Source: Paracoccaceae bacterium
GTDB taxonomy: Bacteria > Pseudomonadota > Alphaproteobacteria > Rhodobacterales > Rhodobacteraceae
Length of the DNA: 64,000 nucleotides
Assembly: GCA_027486345.1 (NCBI GenBank)
Contig: JAIXPH010000052.1
Location: forward strand, 62,001 to 126,000
Direction of reading: 5' to 3'
Shown here: piece by piece, positions 27,239-36,339 of the stretch
Layout of the letters: every line of letters begins with the position of its first letter
Position numbering within the stretch: the first letter of the stretch is position 1
The notes under the pieces: generated by a model
Database searches by the model: none
Seen by the model: the letters and a program-made list of their open reading frames with translations, nothing else
What the model was told of the DNA's origin: nothing
Translations under genes and position numbers: made by a program

Positions 27239-28830
27239 TCGGCGGCAACCGGCAGGGAACGGGGCGGCACAGGGCGCGGGGCGGTGCGGGCCTGACGCGG
27301 GGCGTCGGGCACTTGCTGGGCCAGCACCTCGGCGCTGCCGATCACCCCCGGAACGCCAGCCCCCGGATGCGTGCCTGCCCCGGCCAGATAGAGCCCCGGC
27401 ACCTCTTCGGATTTGTTGTGCGGACGGAACCACGCCGATTGCAGGATGCGCGGTTCGATCGAAAAACCCGACCCGAAGGGCGACAGATAGCGGTCCCGAA
27501 AGGTTTCCGGCGTGAAGACCAGACTTTCGGTGATATGGTCGGACAGGCCCGGCAACAGCCGATCCTCAAGGACTTTCAGCATCTTGGCGCGATATCTTTC
27601 TGACTCGGCTTGCCAATCGGTCGCCGTGTCGATCCCAAGATGCGGCACTGGGGACAGTGCATAGAACGTATCATCCCCATCGGGCGCGCAGGACGGATCG
27701 GTGACGCTGGGGCGATGGACATAAAGGCTCATGTCACCGGCCAGCTTGCCGCGCAGGAAGATGTCGCGGATATGGTCGCGGTAGCGCGGGCCGACCACGA
27801 TGGAGTGATGCCCCACATCGGCCCATTTGCCCTTTGTGCCCTTGGTGCCGAAATACCAGACATACAGCCCCATCGACCAGCGCGACCGCGCCAGCTTGGC
27901 CGATGTCCAGCGCTTGCGAGGATGGTTGCGCATCAGCCGGTCATAGGTGTGGCCCGCATCGGCGTTGGAGACCACGACCTGCGCGGGCAGTTCCGCCCCG
28001 CCCACCAGACGCACGCCTGCCGCCCGACCTTGGGACAACAGCAGCTCATCGACCTCGACACCCAGACGCACCTCGCCGCCCTGGTCTTCGATCACGCGGG
28101 CCATCGCCTCGGCAATCGCCTGCACGCCACCCATGGCGTAATGCACGCCGAACGCCTTTTCGAGATGGCTGACAAGGATATACATCGATGTCACATTGAA
28201 CGGATCACCGCCGATGAACAGCGGATGGAAGGACAGCGCAAAGCGCAGGTGTTCGTCACGCACGCGTGCCGCTGCATGGCCATAGACCGACCGGTCGGCA
28301 CGCAGGGCGGCAAAGCGGGGCAGGACCTTGATCGTCTCCCACAGCTTGTCCATCGGGCGCTTGCCAAGGTCTTCGTAGCCAAAGCGATAGCGCGCCTCGC
28401 TGTCTTTCAGGAACCGGTTGTAGCCCTTGACGTCGCGCGGGCTGACGCGGGCGACCTCGGCCTGCATCGCCGCATCATCCTGCCGCGCGGTAAAGGTCTG
28501 GCCGTCGGGGAAGCGGATTTCATAGAAAGGGTCCATCGGGACCAGATTGACGTCACGGTCAAAATCGCGTCCGCAGGCAGCCCAGAGATCGCGCAACCCC
28601 TGTGGCACGGTGACGATGGTGGGGCCAAGGTCGAAACGGTGGCCGCCTTGGCTGATCGACGATCCCCGCCCGCCCGGACGGTCCAGCCGGTCGATGACCG
28701 TGACCTGCCAGCCCTTGGCCCCCAGCCGCATGGCGGCAGCAAGGCCGCCAAGCCCCGCGCCGATGACGATGGCCTTGCCCGAGTGTGCGTGGCCCGAGTG
28801 CGCGTGTGCGTCTGACTGCGAATGTTCCAT
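27235..28830 (-). CDS. crtI: Phytoene desaturase
   Basis: A 531-residue FAD enzyme that carries out three desaturations to neurosporene in this pathway type. The dinucleotide motif GAGLGG is at 24-29, FDLGPTIVTVP follows near 68, and the family C-terminus GLYLAGAGTHPGAGVPGV is intact. The N-terminus before the FAD domain holds a small His-rich tandem repeat (HAHSG twice, residues 9-18). Start ATG 28830 is the only one upstream of the FAD motif. Confidence 0.96.
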   Translation of the reverse strand: MEHSQSDAHAHSGHAHSGKAIVIGAGLGGLAAAMRLGAKGWQVTVIDRLDRPGGRGSSISQGGHRFDLGPTIVTVPQGLRDLWAACGRDFDRDVNLVPMDPFYEIRFPDGQTFTARQDDAAMQAEVARVSPRDVKGYNRFLKDSEARYRFGYEDLGKRPMDKLWETIKVLPRFAALRADRSVYGHAAARVRDEHLRFALSFHPLFIGGDPFNVTSMYILVSHLEKAFGVHYAMGGVQAIAEAMARVIEDQGGEVRLGVEVDELLLSQGRAAGVRLVGGAELPAQVVVSNADAGHTYDRLMRNHPRKRWTSAKLARSRWSMGLYVWYFGTKGTKGKWADVGHHSIVVGPRYRDHIRDIFLRGKLAGDMSLYVHRPSVTDPSCAPDGDDTFYALSPVPHLGIDTATDWQAESERYRAKMLKVLEDRLLPGLSDHITESLVFTPETFRDRYLSPFGSGFSIEPRILQSAWFRPHNKSEEVPGLYLAGAGTHPGAGVPGVIGSAEVLAQQVPDAPRQARTAPRPVPPRSLPVAAE

Positions 28831-28846
28831 GGACCTGACGATAAAC

Positions 28847-28864
28847 TGTCCACTTTAATTTACA
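28847..28864. promoter_or_regulatory. PpsR operator near crtI
   Basis: TGT-N12-ACA at 28847-28864, 16 bp upstream of the crtI start in the crtI/crtA divergent region. Half-sites are imperfectly palindromic. Its closeness to the coding region suggests that it overlaps the crtI core promoter or 5' leader. Confidence 0.8.
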
Positions 28865-28933
28865 ACCCTTCGCTTAAATGCCCGCGAAAACAGTCCTGAG
28901 ACCGTTTTTCCCCTTTCCTGACACCGCACAAGG

Positions 28934-28951
28934 TGTAACATCAGGTTTACA
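28934..28951. promoter_or_regulatory. PpsR operator near crtA
   Basis: TGT-N12-ACA at 28934-28951, 87 bp from the crtI-side copy and about 40 bp upstream of the crtA coding frame. Distant paired sites at the crtA-crtI region are known from Rhodobacter, where looping or cooperative binding has been proposed. It would control crtA-bchI-D-O. Confidence 0.8.
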
Positions 28952-28990
28952 CCACCCCGCAAAAGGCCCGCCGGGCCAGAGGATGCCGCC

Positions 28991-29725
28991 ATTTCGACCG
29001 TCACGCTCAGCCTGTTCCGCTTTGCCGGTCGCCTTGACCGGCTGTGGGTGCTTGGGCAGATGGCCTTGGCTCGGCCACGGCTGCGCCGCGAACCGGAGTT
29101 GCGATTCTTCAAGCTCTGCGGATCGGGCACCGGCGAAGGCTTCACGCCGCGCCCGAATTGGCAGGTCTGGGCGATCCTTGCGGTCTGGCCCTCCGAATCC
29201 GCCGCCCGCCGCGCCATCGCCCAAAGCCCGGTCTGGCAAGGCTGGCGCGCCCGCGCGGCCGAGGCATTCACGCTGTTCCTTGACCCAACCACCGCGCGCG
29301 GCAGCTGGTCGGGGGTCAATCCCTTTCTGCCCGATGGCACACCCGCCCGACACGCCCCCGGCGAGCCTGTGGTCGCCCTGACCCGCGCCACGCTGCGCCC
29401 ACGCCATCTGGGCGGGTTCTGGCGGCGCGTGCCGGGGATTTCCCATGCCATCGGGGACAATGCCGATGTCGCCTTCAAGATCGGCATCGGTGAGGTTCCG
29501 TTCCTGCATCAGGTCACCTTCTCGGTCTGGCCGGATGCGAAAACCCTGTCGGCCTTTGCCCATGCCGACGGCCCCCATGCCCGCGCCGTGCGCGCCGTGC
29601 GCTCCGAAGGCTGGTTTGCCGAAGAGCTTTACGCCCGCTTCCGTCTCTTGGGCACCCAAGGATCATGGGAGGGCGGTAATCCCCTGTCCGCCCTGATCGC
29701 CGATACCGAAAGGACCGCCGCATGA
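28991..29725 (+). CDS. crtA: Spheroidene monooxygenase (possible ATT start)
   Basis: CrtA inserts the 2-keto group that converts spheroidene to spheroidenone under oxygen. Recognised by CGSGTGEGFTPRPNWQVWAIL, then FSVWPDAKTLSAFAH and the C-terminal RLLGTQGSWEGGNPL. The family N-terminus TVTLSLFRF is encoded from 28997, upstream of the first standard start codon in this frame (GTG 29048). The codon aligned with the usual initiator Met is ATT at 28991, preceded by AGAGGA at 28977-28982. I therefore start at ATT (244 residues); a missing base downstream of ATG 28983 is the alternative. The stop overlaps bchI. Confidence 0.85.
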   Translation: MSTVTLSLFRFAGRLDRLWVLGQMALARPRLRREPELRFFKLCGSGTGEGFTPRPNWQVWAILAVWPSESAARRAIAQSPVWQGWRARAAEAFTLFLDPTTARGSWSGVNPFLPDGTPARHAPGEPVVALTRATLRPRHLGGFWRRVPGISHAIGDNADVAFKIGIGEVPFLHQVTFSVWPDAKTLSAFAHADGPHARAVRAVRSEGWFAEELYARFRLLGTQGSWEGGNPLSALIADTERTAA

Positions 29726-30777
29726 GCGTCTCTGCCGTTCCCTTGTTGCGCCCTCTGCCCGACGTCGCCCGCCGCCGCGCGCCCTTTCCGTTTTCGGCCA
29801 TCGTCGGGCAAGAGGACATGAAACTGGCGCTAGTGCTGACAGCTGTGGACCCCGGCATCGGCGGGGTTCTGGTGTTCGGCGACCGGGGCACCGGCAAATC
29901 CACCGCCGTGCGTGCGCTCGCGGCCTTGCTGCCCGAGATTGAGGCGGTCGAAGGCTGCCCGGTGAATTCCGCGCGGGTGGAGCAATGCCCGGACTGGGCG
30001 GGCATCACCTCTGCCCCCCTGATCCGCAAACCCACCCCGGTCGTGGATCTGCCCTTGGGCGTCAGCGAAGACCGCGTGATCGGGGCCTTGGACATCGAAC
30101 GCGCCATCGGGCGCGGCGAAAAGGCCTTTGAGCCGGGACTTCTGGCCCGCGCCAACCGTGGGTATCTGTATATCGACGAAGTGAACCTGCTGGAGGATCA
30201 CATTGTCGATCTGCTGCTGGATGTGGCCCAATCGGGCGAGAACGTCGTTGAACGCGACGGGTTGTCGATCCGCCATGCCGCGCGTTTCGTGCTGGTGGGA
30301 TCGGGCAACCCCGAAGAGGGCGACTTGCGCCCGCAGCTTCTGGACCGCTTCGGTCTGTCGGTCGAGGTGACCTCACCCCGCGACATCGAAACCCGCGTGC
30401 AGGTGATCCAGCGCCGCGACGCCTATGACACCGCGCCCGATGCCTTCCTTGCAGATTGGCAACCCAAGGATGCCGCGCTGCGCGAGACGATCCTTGCCGC
30501 CCGCGCCGCCCTGCCCAATGTCACCACCCCCGGCACGGCGTTGCATGATTGCGCGGCGCTGTGTATCGCGCTTGGGTCGGATGGGTTGCGCGGGGAACTC
30601 ACGCTCTTGCGCGCCGCCCGTGCACTGGCCGCGACCGAAGGAGCGACCGTCCTGCACCGCAGCCATCTGCGCCGCGTGGCGGGCATGGCCCTGGGCCACC
30701 GCCTGCGCCGCGATCCGCTGGATGAAGCGGGGTCTTCGGCCCGCGTCGCGCGGACCGTCGCCGAAATCCTGCCGTAA
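29722..30777 (+). CDS. bchI: Magnesium chelatase ATPase subunit I
   Basis: A 351-residue AAA+ ATPase. Walker A is GDRGTGKST at 53-61, Walker B is YLYIDEVNLL near 148-157, and the sensor-1 GSGNPEEG and arginine-finger region RPQLLDRFGL follow. Hexamers with BchD drive Mg insertion into protoporphyrin IX by BchH. ATG overlaps the crtA stop and the stop is 1 bp before the bchD ATG. Confidence 0.98.
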   Translation: MSVSAVPLLRPLPDVARRRAPFPFSAIVGQEDMKLALVLTAVDPGIGGVLVFGDRGTGKSTAVRALAALLPEIEAVEGCPVNSARVEQCPDWAGITSAPLIRKPTPVVDLPLGVSEDRVIGALDIERAIGRGEKAFEPGLLARANRGYLYIDEVNLLEDHIVDLLLDVAQSGENVVERDGLSIRHAARFVLVGSGNPEEGDLRPQLLDRFGLSVEVTSPRDIETRVQVIQRRDAYDTAPDAFLADWQPKDAALRETILAARAALPNVTTPGTALHDCAALCIALGSDGLRGELTLLRAARALAATEGATVLHRSHLRRVAGMALGHRLRRDPLDEAGSSARVARTVAEILP

Positions 30778-30778
30778 G

Positions 30779-32467
30779 ATGGAAGACGGGTTCCTGAAGT
30801 CAGCGCTTGCCGTGCTGGCGGTGGACCCGGTGGCGGTGGGGGGCCTCTGGCTGCGCGCGCGCGCCGGGCCCTATCGCCAGCGCCTGTTGGAGTCGCTGTC
30901 CCTGTTGCCGTTGCCCCTGCCGCTGCAACGCCTCTCTCCGCAAACCGGGGATGAGGCGCTGTACGGCGGCCTTGATGCCGTGGGGTCTTTGCAAGCGGGT
31001 CGCCCCGTGCTGCGGCGCGGTCTGCTGGACCGGCCGTCGCTGATGGTGCTGACCATGGCCGAACGCTGCCCACCCGCGCTGGCCGCGCGCTTGGCCCAGA
31101 CGCTGGACCAGCACCACCATGGTCTTCTGGCACTGGATGAGGCCGCAGAGGCGGGCGAAGGCCTGCCCGCCACGCTGTCGGACCGGCTGGGGCTGTTTCT
31201 GGACCTTGACGGGGAACGCGCGCCCGATGTGCTGCCCCTGCCCGACCCGCAGGCGGTGCTGGCGGCGCGGGCTTTGCTGCCGTCCGTGCGGTTGCCGCAT
31301 GACGGTGTGATCGCGGTGGTGCGTGCCTGTGCCGAGCTGGGCATCGACAGCCCCCGCGCGCCGATCCTGACACTGGCCGTCGCGCGGGCCTTGGCCGCAT
31401 TGGATGGCCGGTCAGCGGTGGAAACCGACGATCTGCGCCAAGCCGCAGCCCTTGCCCTGTCCCATCGCGCCGCGCCACAGGCCGAAGCGCCCGAGGCGCC
31501 GCCCGACCCCCCCCCCCCGGAGCCCCCGCCGGGTGATCAGGGGTCGGACGACCGCCCGGACGATCCACCGCCCGAACAAGACCTGCCGCTTGATGCGGAT
31601 ATGCTGGTCGAAGCTGCCCGTACGGCCCTGCCCGATTCCCTATTGCGCGATCTGGCCGAAAGCCGCGCTTCGCGTGCCGCCAAGGGATCATCCGGCAGCG
31701 GGGCGGAACGGGCGGGCAACCGCCGGGGCCGTCCCCTGCCCTCGCGCAAGGGCCGCCCGCGCGAAGGCAGCCGCATTGACCTGATCGCCACGCTGCGCGC
31801 CGCCGCCCCGTGGCAGGCGATGCGCCGGCGCGACGCGCCGCAGCGCGCGGGGCAAGTGCTGTTGGTGGAACCGGGCGACCTGCACATCCGCCGCGCCAAG
31901 GTGATGTCGGATCGCGTGCTGATCTTTGCCGTCGATGCCTCTGGCTCTGCCGCCATCGCGCGACTGGCCGAGGCGAAGGGGGCAGTGGAACTGCTGCTCG
32001 CCCGTGCCTACAGCCGCCGCGACCATGTGGCGCTGTTGACCTTTCGCGGGCGCAAGGCGGATCTTCTGCTGCCGCCGACACGCAGCCTCGTGCAGACCAA
32101 AAACCGCCTTCGCGGTGTGCCGGGCGGCGGGGCCACGCCTTTGGCCGATGGCTTGCGGCTTGCGCTGGACACCGCCGGTCTGGCACGGGCGCGGGGCATG
32201 ACCCCGACGATTGCGCTGCTGACCGATGGCAAGGGCAACATCGCGCTGGACGGCAGCCCCGACCGCGCGCTCTGCGAAGCCGAGGCGAACCAGCTTGCCG
32301 CCACCATCCGGCGCGCGGGACTGTCGGCGCTTGTGATCGACCTTGGCCTGCGCCCGCAACCGCGTCTGGCCGATCTGGCCGCGCGGATGGGTGCGCGCTA
32401 TGTGGTGTTGCCCCGTGCCGATGCCGGACGCCTGGCGCAGGTTCTGGGCGCATCGCTGGAGGCATAG
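30779..32467 (+). CDS. bchD: Magnesium chelatase subunit D
   Basis: A 562-residue protein. The N-terminal AAA+-like half has lost an intact Walker A, as is usual for BchD. A Pro/Asp-rich linker lies near residues 235-265, and the C-terminal VWA/integrin-I domain shows the MIDAS motif VDASGSAA and TLLTDG-like LLTDGKGN. It bridges BchI and BchH. ATG 30779 follows bchI by one base. The open frame begins much earlier in the bchI gene, but that part is out of register with BchI and is not coding. Confidence 0.97.
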   Translation: MEDGFLKSALAVLAVDPVAVGGLWLRARAGPYRQRLLESLSLLPLPLPLQRLSPQTGDEALYGGLDAVGSLQAGRPVLRRGLLDRPSLMVLTMAERCPPALAARLAQTLDQHHHGLLALDEAAEAGEGLPATLSDRLGLFLDLDGERAPDVLPLPDPQAVLAARALLPSVRLPHDGVIAVVRACAELGIDSPRAPILTLAVARALAALDGRSAVETDDLRQAAALALSHRAAPQAEAPEAPPDPPPPEPPPGDQGSDDRPDDPPPEQDLPLDADMLVEAARTALPDSLLRDLAESRASRAAKGSSGSGAERAGNRRGRPLPSRKGRPREGSRIDLIATLRAAAPWQAMRRRDAPQRAGQVLLVEPGDLHIRRAKVMSDRVLIFAVDASGSAAIARLAEAKGAVELLLARAYSRRDHVALLTFRGRKADLLLPPTRSLVQTKNRLRGVPGGGATPLADGLRLALDTAGLARARGMTPTIALLTDGKGNIALDGSPDRALCEAEANQLAATIRRAGLSALVIDLGLRPQPRLADLAARMGARYVVLPRADAGRLAQVLGASLEA

Positions 32468-32470
32468 GGT

Positions 32471-33331
32471 TTGGACTCCCGCTCTCTTCCCGTGGACTGG
32501 CCCTTCCGGTCAGCCGGTCGTCGCCTGCGGGCGGGGTCGGTGGAGTGGTGGGTCATTGATACCGGCGGTCCGGGTCCAGTAATCCTGCTGCTGCATGGGC
32601 TGGGCGCGTCCAGTCACAGTTTCGCGCGGATGATCCACGCATTGGCCGCGCGGTTCCGCGTGATCGTGCCGGACCTGCCGGGACAGGGGTGCAGCCGCTC
32701 CCTCTCCAGCGCGCGGTCCGGTCCGGTGGCGATGGCCGAGGATGTGGCGCGGCTCTGCGCCACCTTGGGCGTGGAGCCTGCCGTGGTGGTGGGCCATTCG
32801 GCAGGCGCGGTCGTGGCGCTGCAACTGGCGCAGGGCTGGCCAGAGGCGCGGGTGGTGGGCATCAACGCAGCCCTTGGTGAATTCGACGGCGCGGCGGGGG
32901 TGCTGTTTCCCGTGCTGGCCAAGGGTCTGGCGGCGTTGCCCTTTGCCGCCACCGGATTTGCGCGGCTGTGGGGCCGCGCCTCGACCGTGGACCGATTGCT
33001 GGATGGCACGGGGTCTCGGATCGACGCGGCGGGACGGGCGCAGTATCTGCGGCTGGTGCAGGACCCCGCGCATGTCCAAGGGGCGCTTGCGATGATGGCG
33101 CAATGGGATTTGCGCCCGGTCCTCGCCCGATTGCCGGACCTGCACAACCCCGTGCTGCTGATCGGCGCAAGCGGGGATCGCGCCGTCCCCTGCACCCTGT
33201 CGCGCGACTGGGCCGCGCTGATGCCCAAGGCACGGTATCTGGAACTGCCCGGCGGGCATCTTGTGCATGAAGAGGCCGCAGACGGTCTGGCCAGCACCAT
33301 CACCGACTGGATCACCGAGGGTGCGGCCTAA
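32471..33331 (+). CDS. bchO: BchO, alpha/beta hydrolase of the Mg-chelatase operon
   Basis: A 286-residue alpha/beta hydrolase with HGLGASSHS near 42-50, the nucleophile elbow VGHSAG (Ser110) and a late HLVHEEAADG with the catalytic His. BchO is a conserved member of the bchIDO operon and its substrate is still unproven; it is thought to assist Mg-tetrapyrrole synthesis. The start is TTG at 32471, three bases after the bchD stop, with family sequence (SLPVDWPF) beginning right away. It ends overlapping the idi stop. Confidence 0.94.
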   Translation: MDSRSLPVDWPFRSAGRRLRAGSVEWWVIDTGGPGPVILLLHGLGASSHSFARMIHALAARFRVIVPDLPGQGCSRSLSSARSGPVAMAEDVARLCATLGVEPAVVVGHSAGAVVALQLAQGWPEARVVGINAALGEFDGAAGVLFPVLAKGLAALPFAATGFARLWGRASTVDRLLDGTGSRIDAAGRAQYLRLVQDPAHVQGALAMMAQWDLRPVLARLPDLHNPVLLIGASGDRAVPCTLSRDWAALMPKARYLELPGGHLVHEEAADGLASTITDWITEGAA

Positions 33332-33861
33332 ACCGCCAACACCCCGTCAAAGATCATCTGACGGTGCTTTTCCATGTAGATCTTAAGCCAAGGCGTATAG
33401 CGCTCTGGCCGTGCCGAGAGGTCAGCCAGCAAGTCGGCCATCGGTTGCCATGCGACCTCGACCACCTCATCGGGGTTTGGGATGGCTTCCTGACCGGGCA
33501 AAGCCGCGGCGGTGAAGACATCCACCACCTCATGCTCGATCAGGCCGCCCTGCACATCGGCGCGGTATTCCACCACGCCTGCATGGCGCAGGGAAAGGCC
33601 GGTCAGGCCCAACTCCTCATCCACCCGCCGCGTGGCACAGTCCAAGGCGGGCTCGCCCCAATGCGGATGGGTGCAGACCGTGTTCGTCCACAGCCCCGGC
33701 GTGTGGTATTTCGACAGCGCCCGGCGCTGCATCAGCACCGCATCGCCGCGCAAAACAAAGACCGAGATCGCCGGGTGCCGCAGGCCACGCTGGTGCACCT
33801 CCAGCTTTTCGACCGGGGTCAGGCGGCCATCGACAAAGGCGGGGATCAGTTGTGCGGTCAT
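33328..33861 (-). CDS. idi: Isopentenyl-diphosphate delta-isomerase (type I)
   Basis: A 177-residue Nudix-fold isomerase. CTHPHWGE carries the catalytic Cys and metal His residues, the EELGL Nudix helix follows, and EYRADVQGGLIEHEVVDVF contains the catalytic Glu. It interconverts IPP and DMAPP. Start ATG 33861 overlaps the bchP stop (ATGA) and matches the family N-terminus (MTxxxPAFVDGRLTPVEK); an ATG two codons upstream is also possible. It is the last gene of the bchG operon. Confidence 0.96.
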   Translation of the reverse strand: MTAQLIPAFVDGRLTPVEKLEVHQRGLRHPAISVFVLRGDAVLMQRRALSKYHTPGLWTNTVCTHPHWGEPALDCATRRVDEELGLTGLSLRHAGVVEYRADVQGGLIEHEVVDVFTAAALPGQEAIPNPDEVVEVAWQPMADLLADLSARPERYTPWLKIYMEKHRQMIFDGVLAV

Positions 33862-35039
33862 GTCCATTCCGGTCTGACAAGGCCCGTCAGATGGGCCAGA
33901 TTCTTCAAGCCGATCTTCAGATGCGCCAAGGGCCGGGCCGAGACAAGGCGCTTGTTCATATAGGCGTCAAAGGTCAGTTTTTGCACGTCGATGTCATGGC
34001 AGAGGCTGACGAAACGCTCGCGCCGGTCATCGCTTTTGTAATAGGCGTCTTGCATGGTGCGCAGCACCCGGAACACCGTGCCATGTTCGGCCATGAAGAG
34101 TTTCCGCGCCAGTTTCAGGTCCGACACGCGAGCGGTCCGCAAGAATGCCTGCGCTGCCGTTGCCGCCGCACGCCCCCCGGCCATGGCGTAGAAAATCCCC
34201 TCGCCCGACGATGGTGCAACAACCCCCGCCGCATCGCCCGCCAGCACCACATCGCGGCCATTGTCCCAACGGTCCAAGGGTTTCAGCGGGATCGGCGCGC
34301 CTTCGCGGCGGATCGTATTGCAGCCGGTCAGGCCTGACATCGCGCGCAGATCGGCGGTGGCTTGTTTCAGGTCCACCCCGTCCACCTCTGTCCCCATGCC
34401 GACGCTGACCTTGGAGCCATGCGGGAAGACCCAGCCGTAGAAATCCGGCGAGATGCGGCCATCATAGATCACATCGCAGCGGTCGGGATCATAGCCCGGT
34501 GCAGACTCCGGCGCGTCGATGATCTCGTGATAGGCGATGACATAGGGGATACGGTCGCCCCCCGGGACCTCGGCCCGCGCCACGTTGGAACGCGCGCCAT
34601 CGGCCCCGATGACCAGCCGCGTCGCGCTGCGGCGCTCTTCGCCAGTTTCCTTGTCGCGCCAGATCACCTCGGTCTTGCCCGCGCTGCGGTCGATGCGCAG
34701 GAAGGTTCCGGTCAGGCGGTCCGCCCCATGCATCGCGGCGCGGTCGCGCAGGAATTCGTCGAAATCCTCACGATCTACCATGCCGACATAACCGCCCTCG
34801 ATCGGGATATCGACTGAGCGGCCCTTGGGCGAGATCATGCGCGCGGATGTGATCTTTGCCACGATCAGATGATCGGGAATGGCGAAATCCTTGATCATGC
34901 GCGGCGGCACGGCCCCGCCACAGGGTTTGATCCGCCCTGCGCGATCCAAGAGCGCCACACGCAAACCCGCGCGGGCAAGGTCTTCGGCTGCGGTTGCCCC
35001 GGAGGGCCCGCCACCGACGATAAAGGCATCATATCCCAT
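33858..35039 (-). CDS. bchP: Geranylgeranyl diphosphate / bacteriochlorophyll reductase
   Basis: A 393-residue flavoprotein with the FAD motif VGGGPSG near 8-14, CGGAVPPRM near 40-48, and the second FAD motif VVLAGDAAGVVAPSSGEGI. It reduces the geranylgeranyl tail of bacteriochlorophyll to phytyl in three steps. It starts one base from the MFS-gene stop and overlaps idi, so the group is clearly an operon. Confidence 0.97.
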   Translation of the reverse strand: MGYDAFIVGGGPSGATAAEDLARAGLRVALLDRAGRIKPCGGAVPPRMIKDFAIPDHLIVAKITSARMISPKGRSVDIPIEGGYVGMVDREDFDEFLRDRAAMHGADRLTGTFLRIDRSAGKTEVIWRDKETGEERRSATRLVIGADGARSNVARAEVPGGDRIPYVIAYHEIIDAPESAPGYDPDRCDVIYDGRISPDFYGWVFPHGSKVSVGMGTEVDGVDLKQATADLRAMSGLTGCNTIRREGAPIPLKPLDRWDNGRDVVLAGDAAGVVAPSSGEGIFYAMAGGRAAATAAQAFLRTARVSDLKLARKLFMAEHGTVFRVLRTMQDAYYKSDDRRERFVSLCHDIDVQKLTFDAYMNKRLVSARPLAHLKIGLKNLAHLTGLVRPEWT

Positions 35040-35040
35040 G

Positions 35041-36339
35041 TCACTCTCCCGCGATGACGGCTTGCGGCATGGGGCGCGCTTGGCGACCGGCCACGACCTG
35101 CGCCGCCATCAGGGCGGCGACAAGAAACAGAAACGCCTCGGCCAGAAAGACCGTGGCAAAGGCGGGGGCATCGCCCATCACCAGCCGCAGCGCATCGGCC
35201 GAGGCGGCGCCCAAGAGACCGCCAAAACCTGCGGCGAGCGCTTGTGCCGCACCCCACAGGCCCATGCGGGTGCCTTCGCGCGCCTCCCGCCCCTGCCCCG
35301 CCAGCGCCATCATCGCGCCGATGGTAGCGACGGCAAAGACGCCATTGCCAAAGCCAAGCGCAAAGGTCGCGGGCTGCATCAGGTCCAGCCCCACCATCCC
35401 CAGCCAAGCGATAAAGGCCAAGGCCAGCGCCGACAGCACGCAGCCGCCCATCACCCAGACCCGCAGCGATCCCAGCCGCAGCCCGGTGCAGGCGATACCC
35501 ACGGTCACCATGCCAAGGAAGACCCCGCCATGCTGCACGCCCGAAAGCTGCGTCGATTGGCCGGGGGTGTAGTTGAACACCAAGCCGGCATAGGGCTCGA
35601 GGATCAGCTCTTGCAGGAAATAGGCGACCATCGACAGGAAGATGAACAACGTGAAGTCGCGCGCCTGCGGTTCGGCCCAGACCTCCGACAGACCTTGGCG
35701 CAGCGGCATCGGGGCCGCGTCGGACGGCGTGGCGATCACCCGCCGTTCGATCCCCCAGACCGCCAGCGTGGTCAGCACCACAGCCCCCAAAGTCACGATG
35801 CCCGTGACGACCAGCAGCCGCGTTGGGCTATAGGGGTCCAGTTGCGCCCCCACAGTGCCCGCGGTGGCGGCAATGCCAAGGATCATCATCAGCCAAGTGA
35901 TCGTCGCCGCCGCCGCCCGCCTTTGCGGCGCGGTCGCCGTGGCCACCAGCGCGAGCAGGGATGTGCCAGAGGCCCCCACCCCCACCCCGATCAGCGCATA
36001 GGCGAAGATCGACAGCATGAGTCCGGGCCAGAAGGCCGCGCCCATGATCGTGACGGCGAAGGCCGCCAGAAACCCGCCAAGCGCCAGCACCGCCATGCCA
36101 CCGACAATGAACCGCGTGCGATTGCCGCGCGTGTCAGAGCGGAACCCCCAGGCCGGGCGGCTGATCTGGATGCCGTAATGCAACGCCACCAACAGCCCCG
36201 GCAGCACGGCGGGCAAGGCCAGTTCGACCGTCATCAGACGGTTCAGCGTGCTTGTGGTCAGCACCACAATCGCGCCAAGGCACATCTGCACCAGCCCCAG
36301 CCGCGCGATCTGGCCCCAGCCAAGCGACTTGCCCATCAT
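35041..36339 (-). CDS. PucC-family MFS protein between bchG and bchP
   Basis: A 432-residue membrane protein with about 12 transmembrane segments. The family is PucC/LhaA (bacteriochlorophyll-delivery MFS): LGLVQMCLGAIVVLTTSTLNRLM at the start and LILEPYAGLVF near the middle are diagnostic. It corresponds to the orf428-type gene always found between bchG and bchP. It probably delivers pigment to light-harvesting apoproteins, as its relatives LhaA and PucC do. ATG 36339 overlaps the bchG stop. Confidence 0.93.
   Translation of the reverse strand: MMGKSLGWGQIARLGLVQMCLGAIVVLTTSTLNRLMTVELALPAVLPGLLVALHYGIQISRPAWGFRSDTRGNRTRFIVGGMAVLALGGFLAAFAVTIMGAAFWPGLMLSIFAYALIGVGVGASGTSLLALVATATAPQRRAAAATITWLMMILGIAATAGTVGAQLDPYSPTRLLVVTGIVTLGAVVLTTLAVWGIERRVIATPSDAAPMPLRQGLSEVWAEPQARDFTLFIFLSMVAYFLQELILEPYAGLVFNYTPGQSTQLSGVQHGGVFLGMVTVGIACTGLRLGSLRVWVMGGCVLSALALAFIAWLGMVGLDLMQPATFALGFGNGVFAVATIGAMMALAGQGREAREGTRMGLWGAAQALAAGFGGLLGAASADALRLVMGDAPAFATVFLAEAFLFLVAALMAAQVVAGRQARPMPQAVIAGE

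Noticed and set aside
30423-32465. 680-codon open frame on the minus strand across bchD
   Set aside because: It is antisense to bchI/bchD; its Pro/Arg/Ala-rich translation has no recognisable domain.
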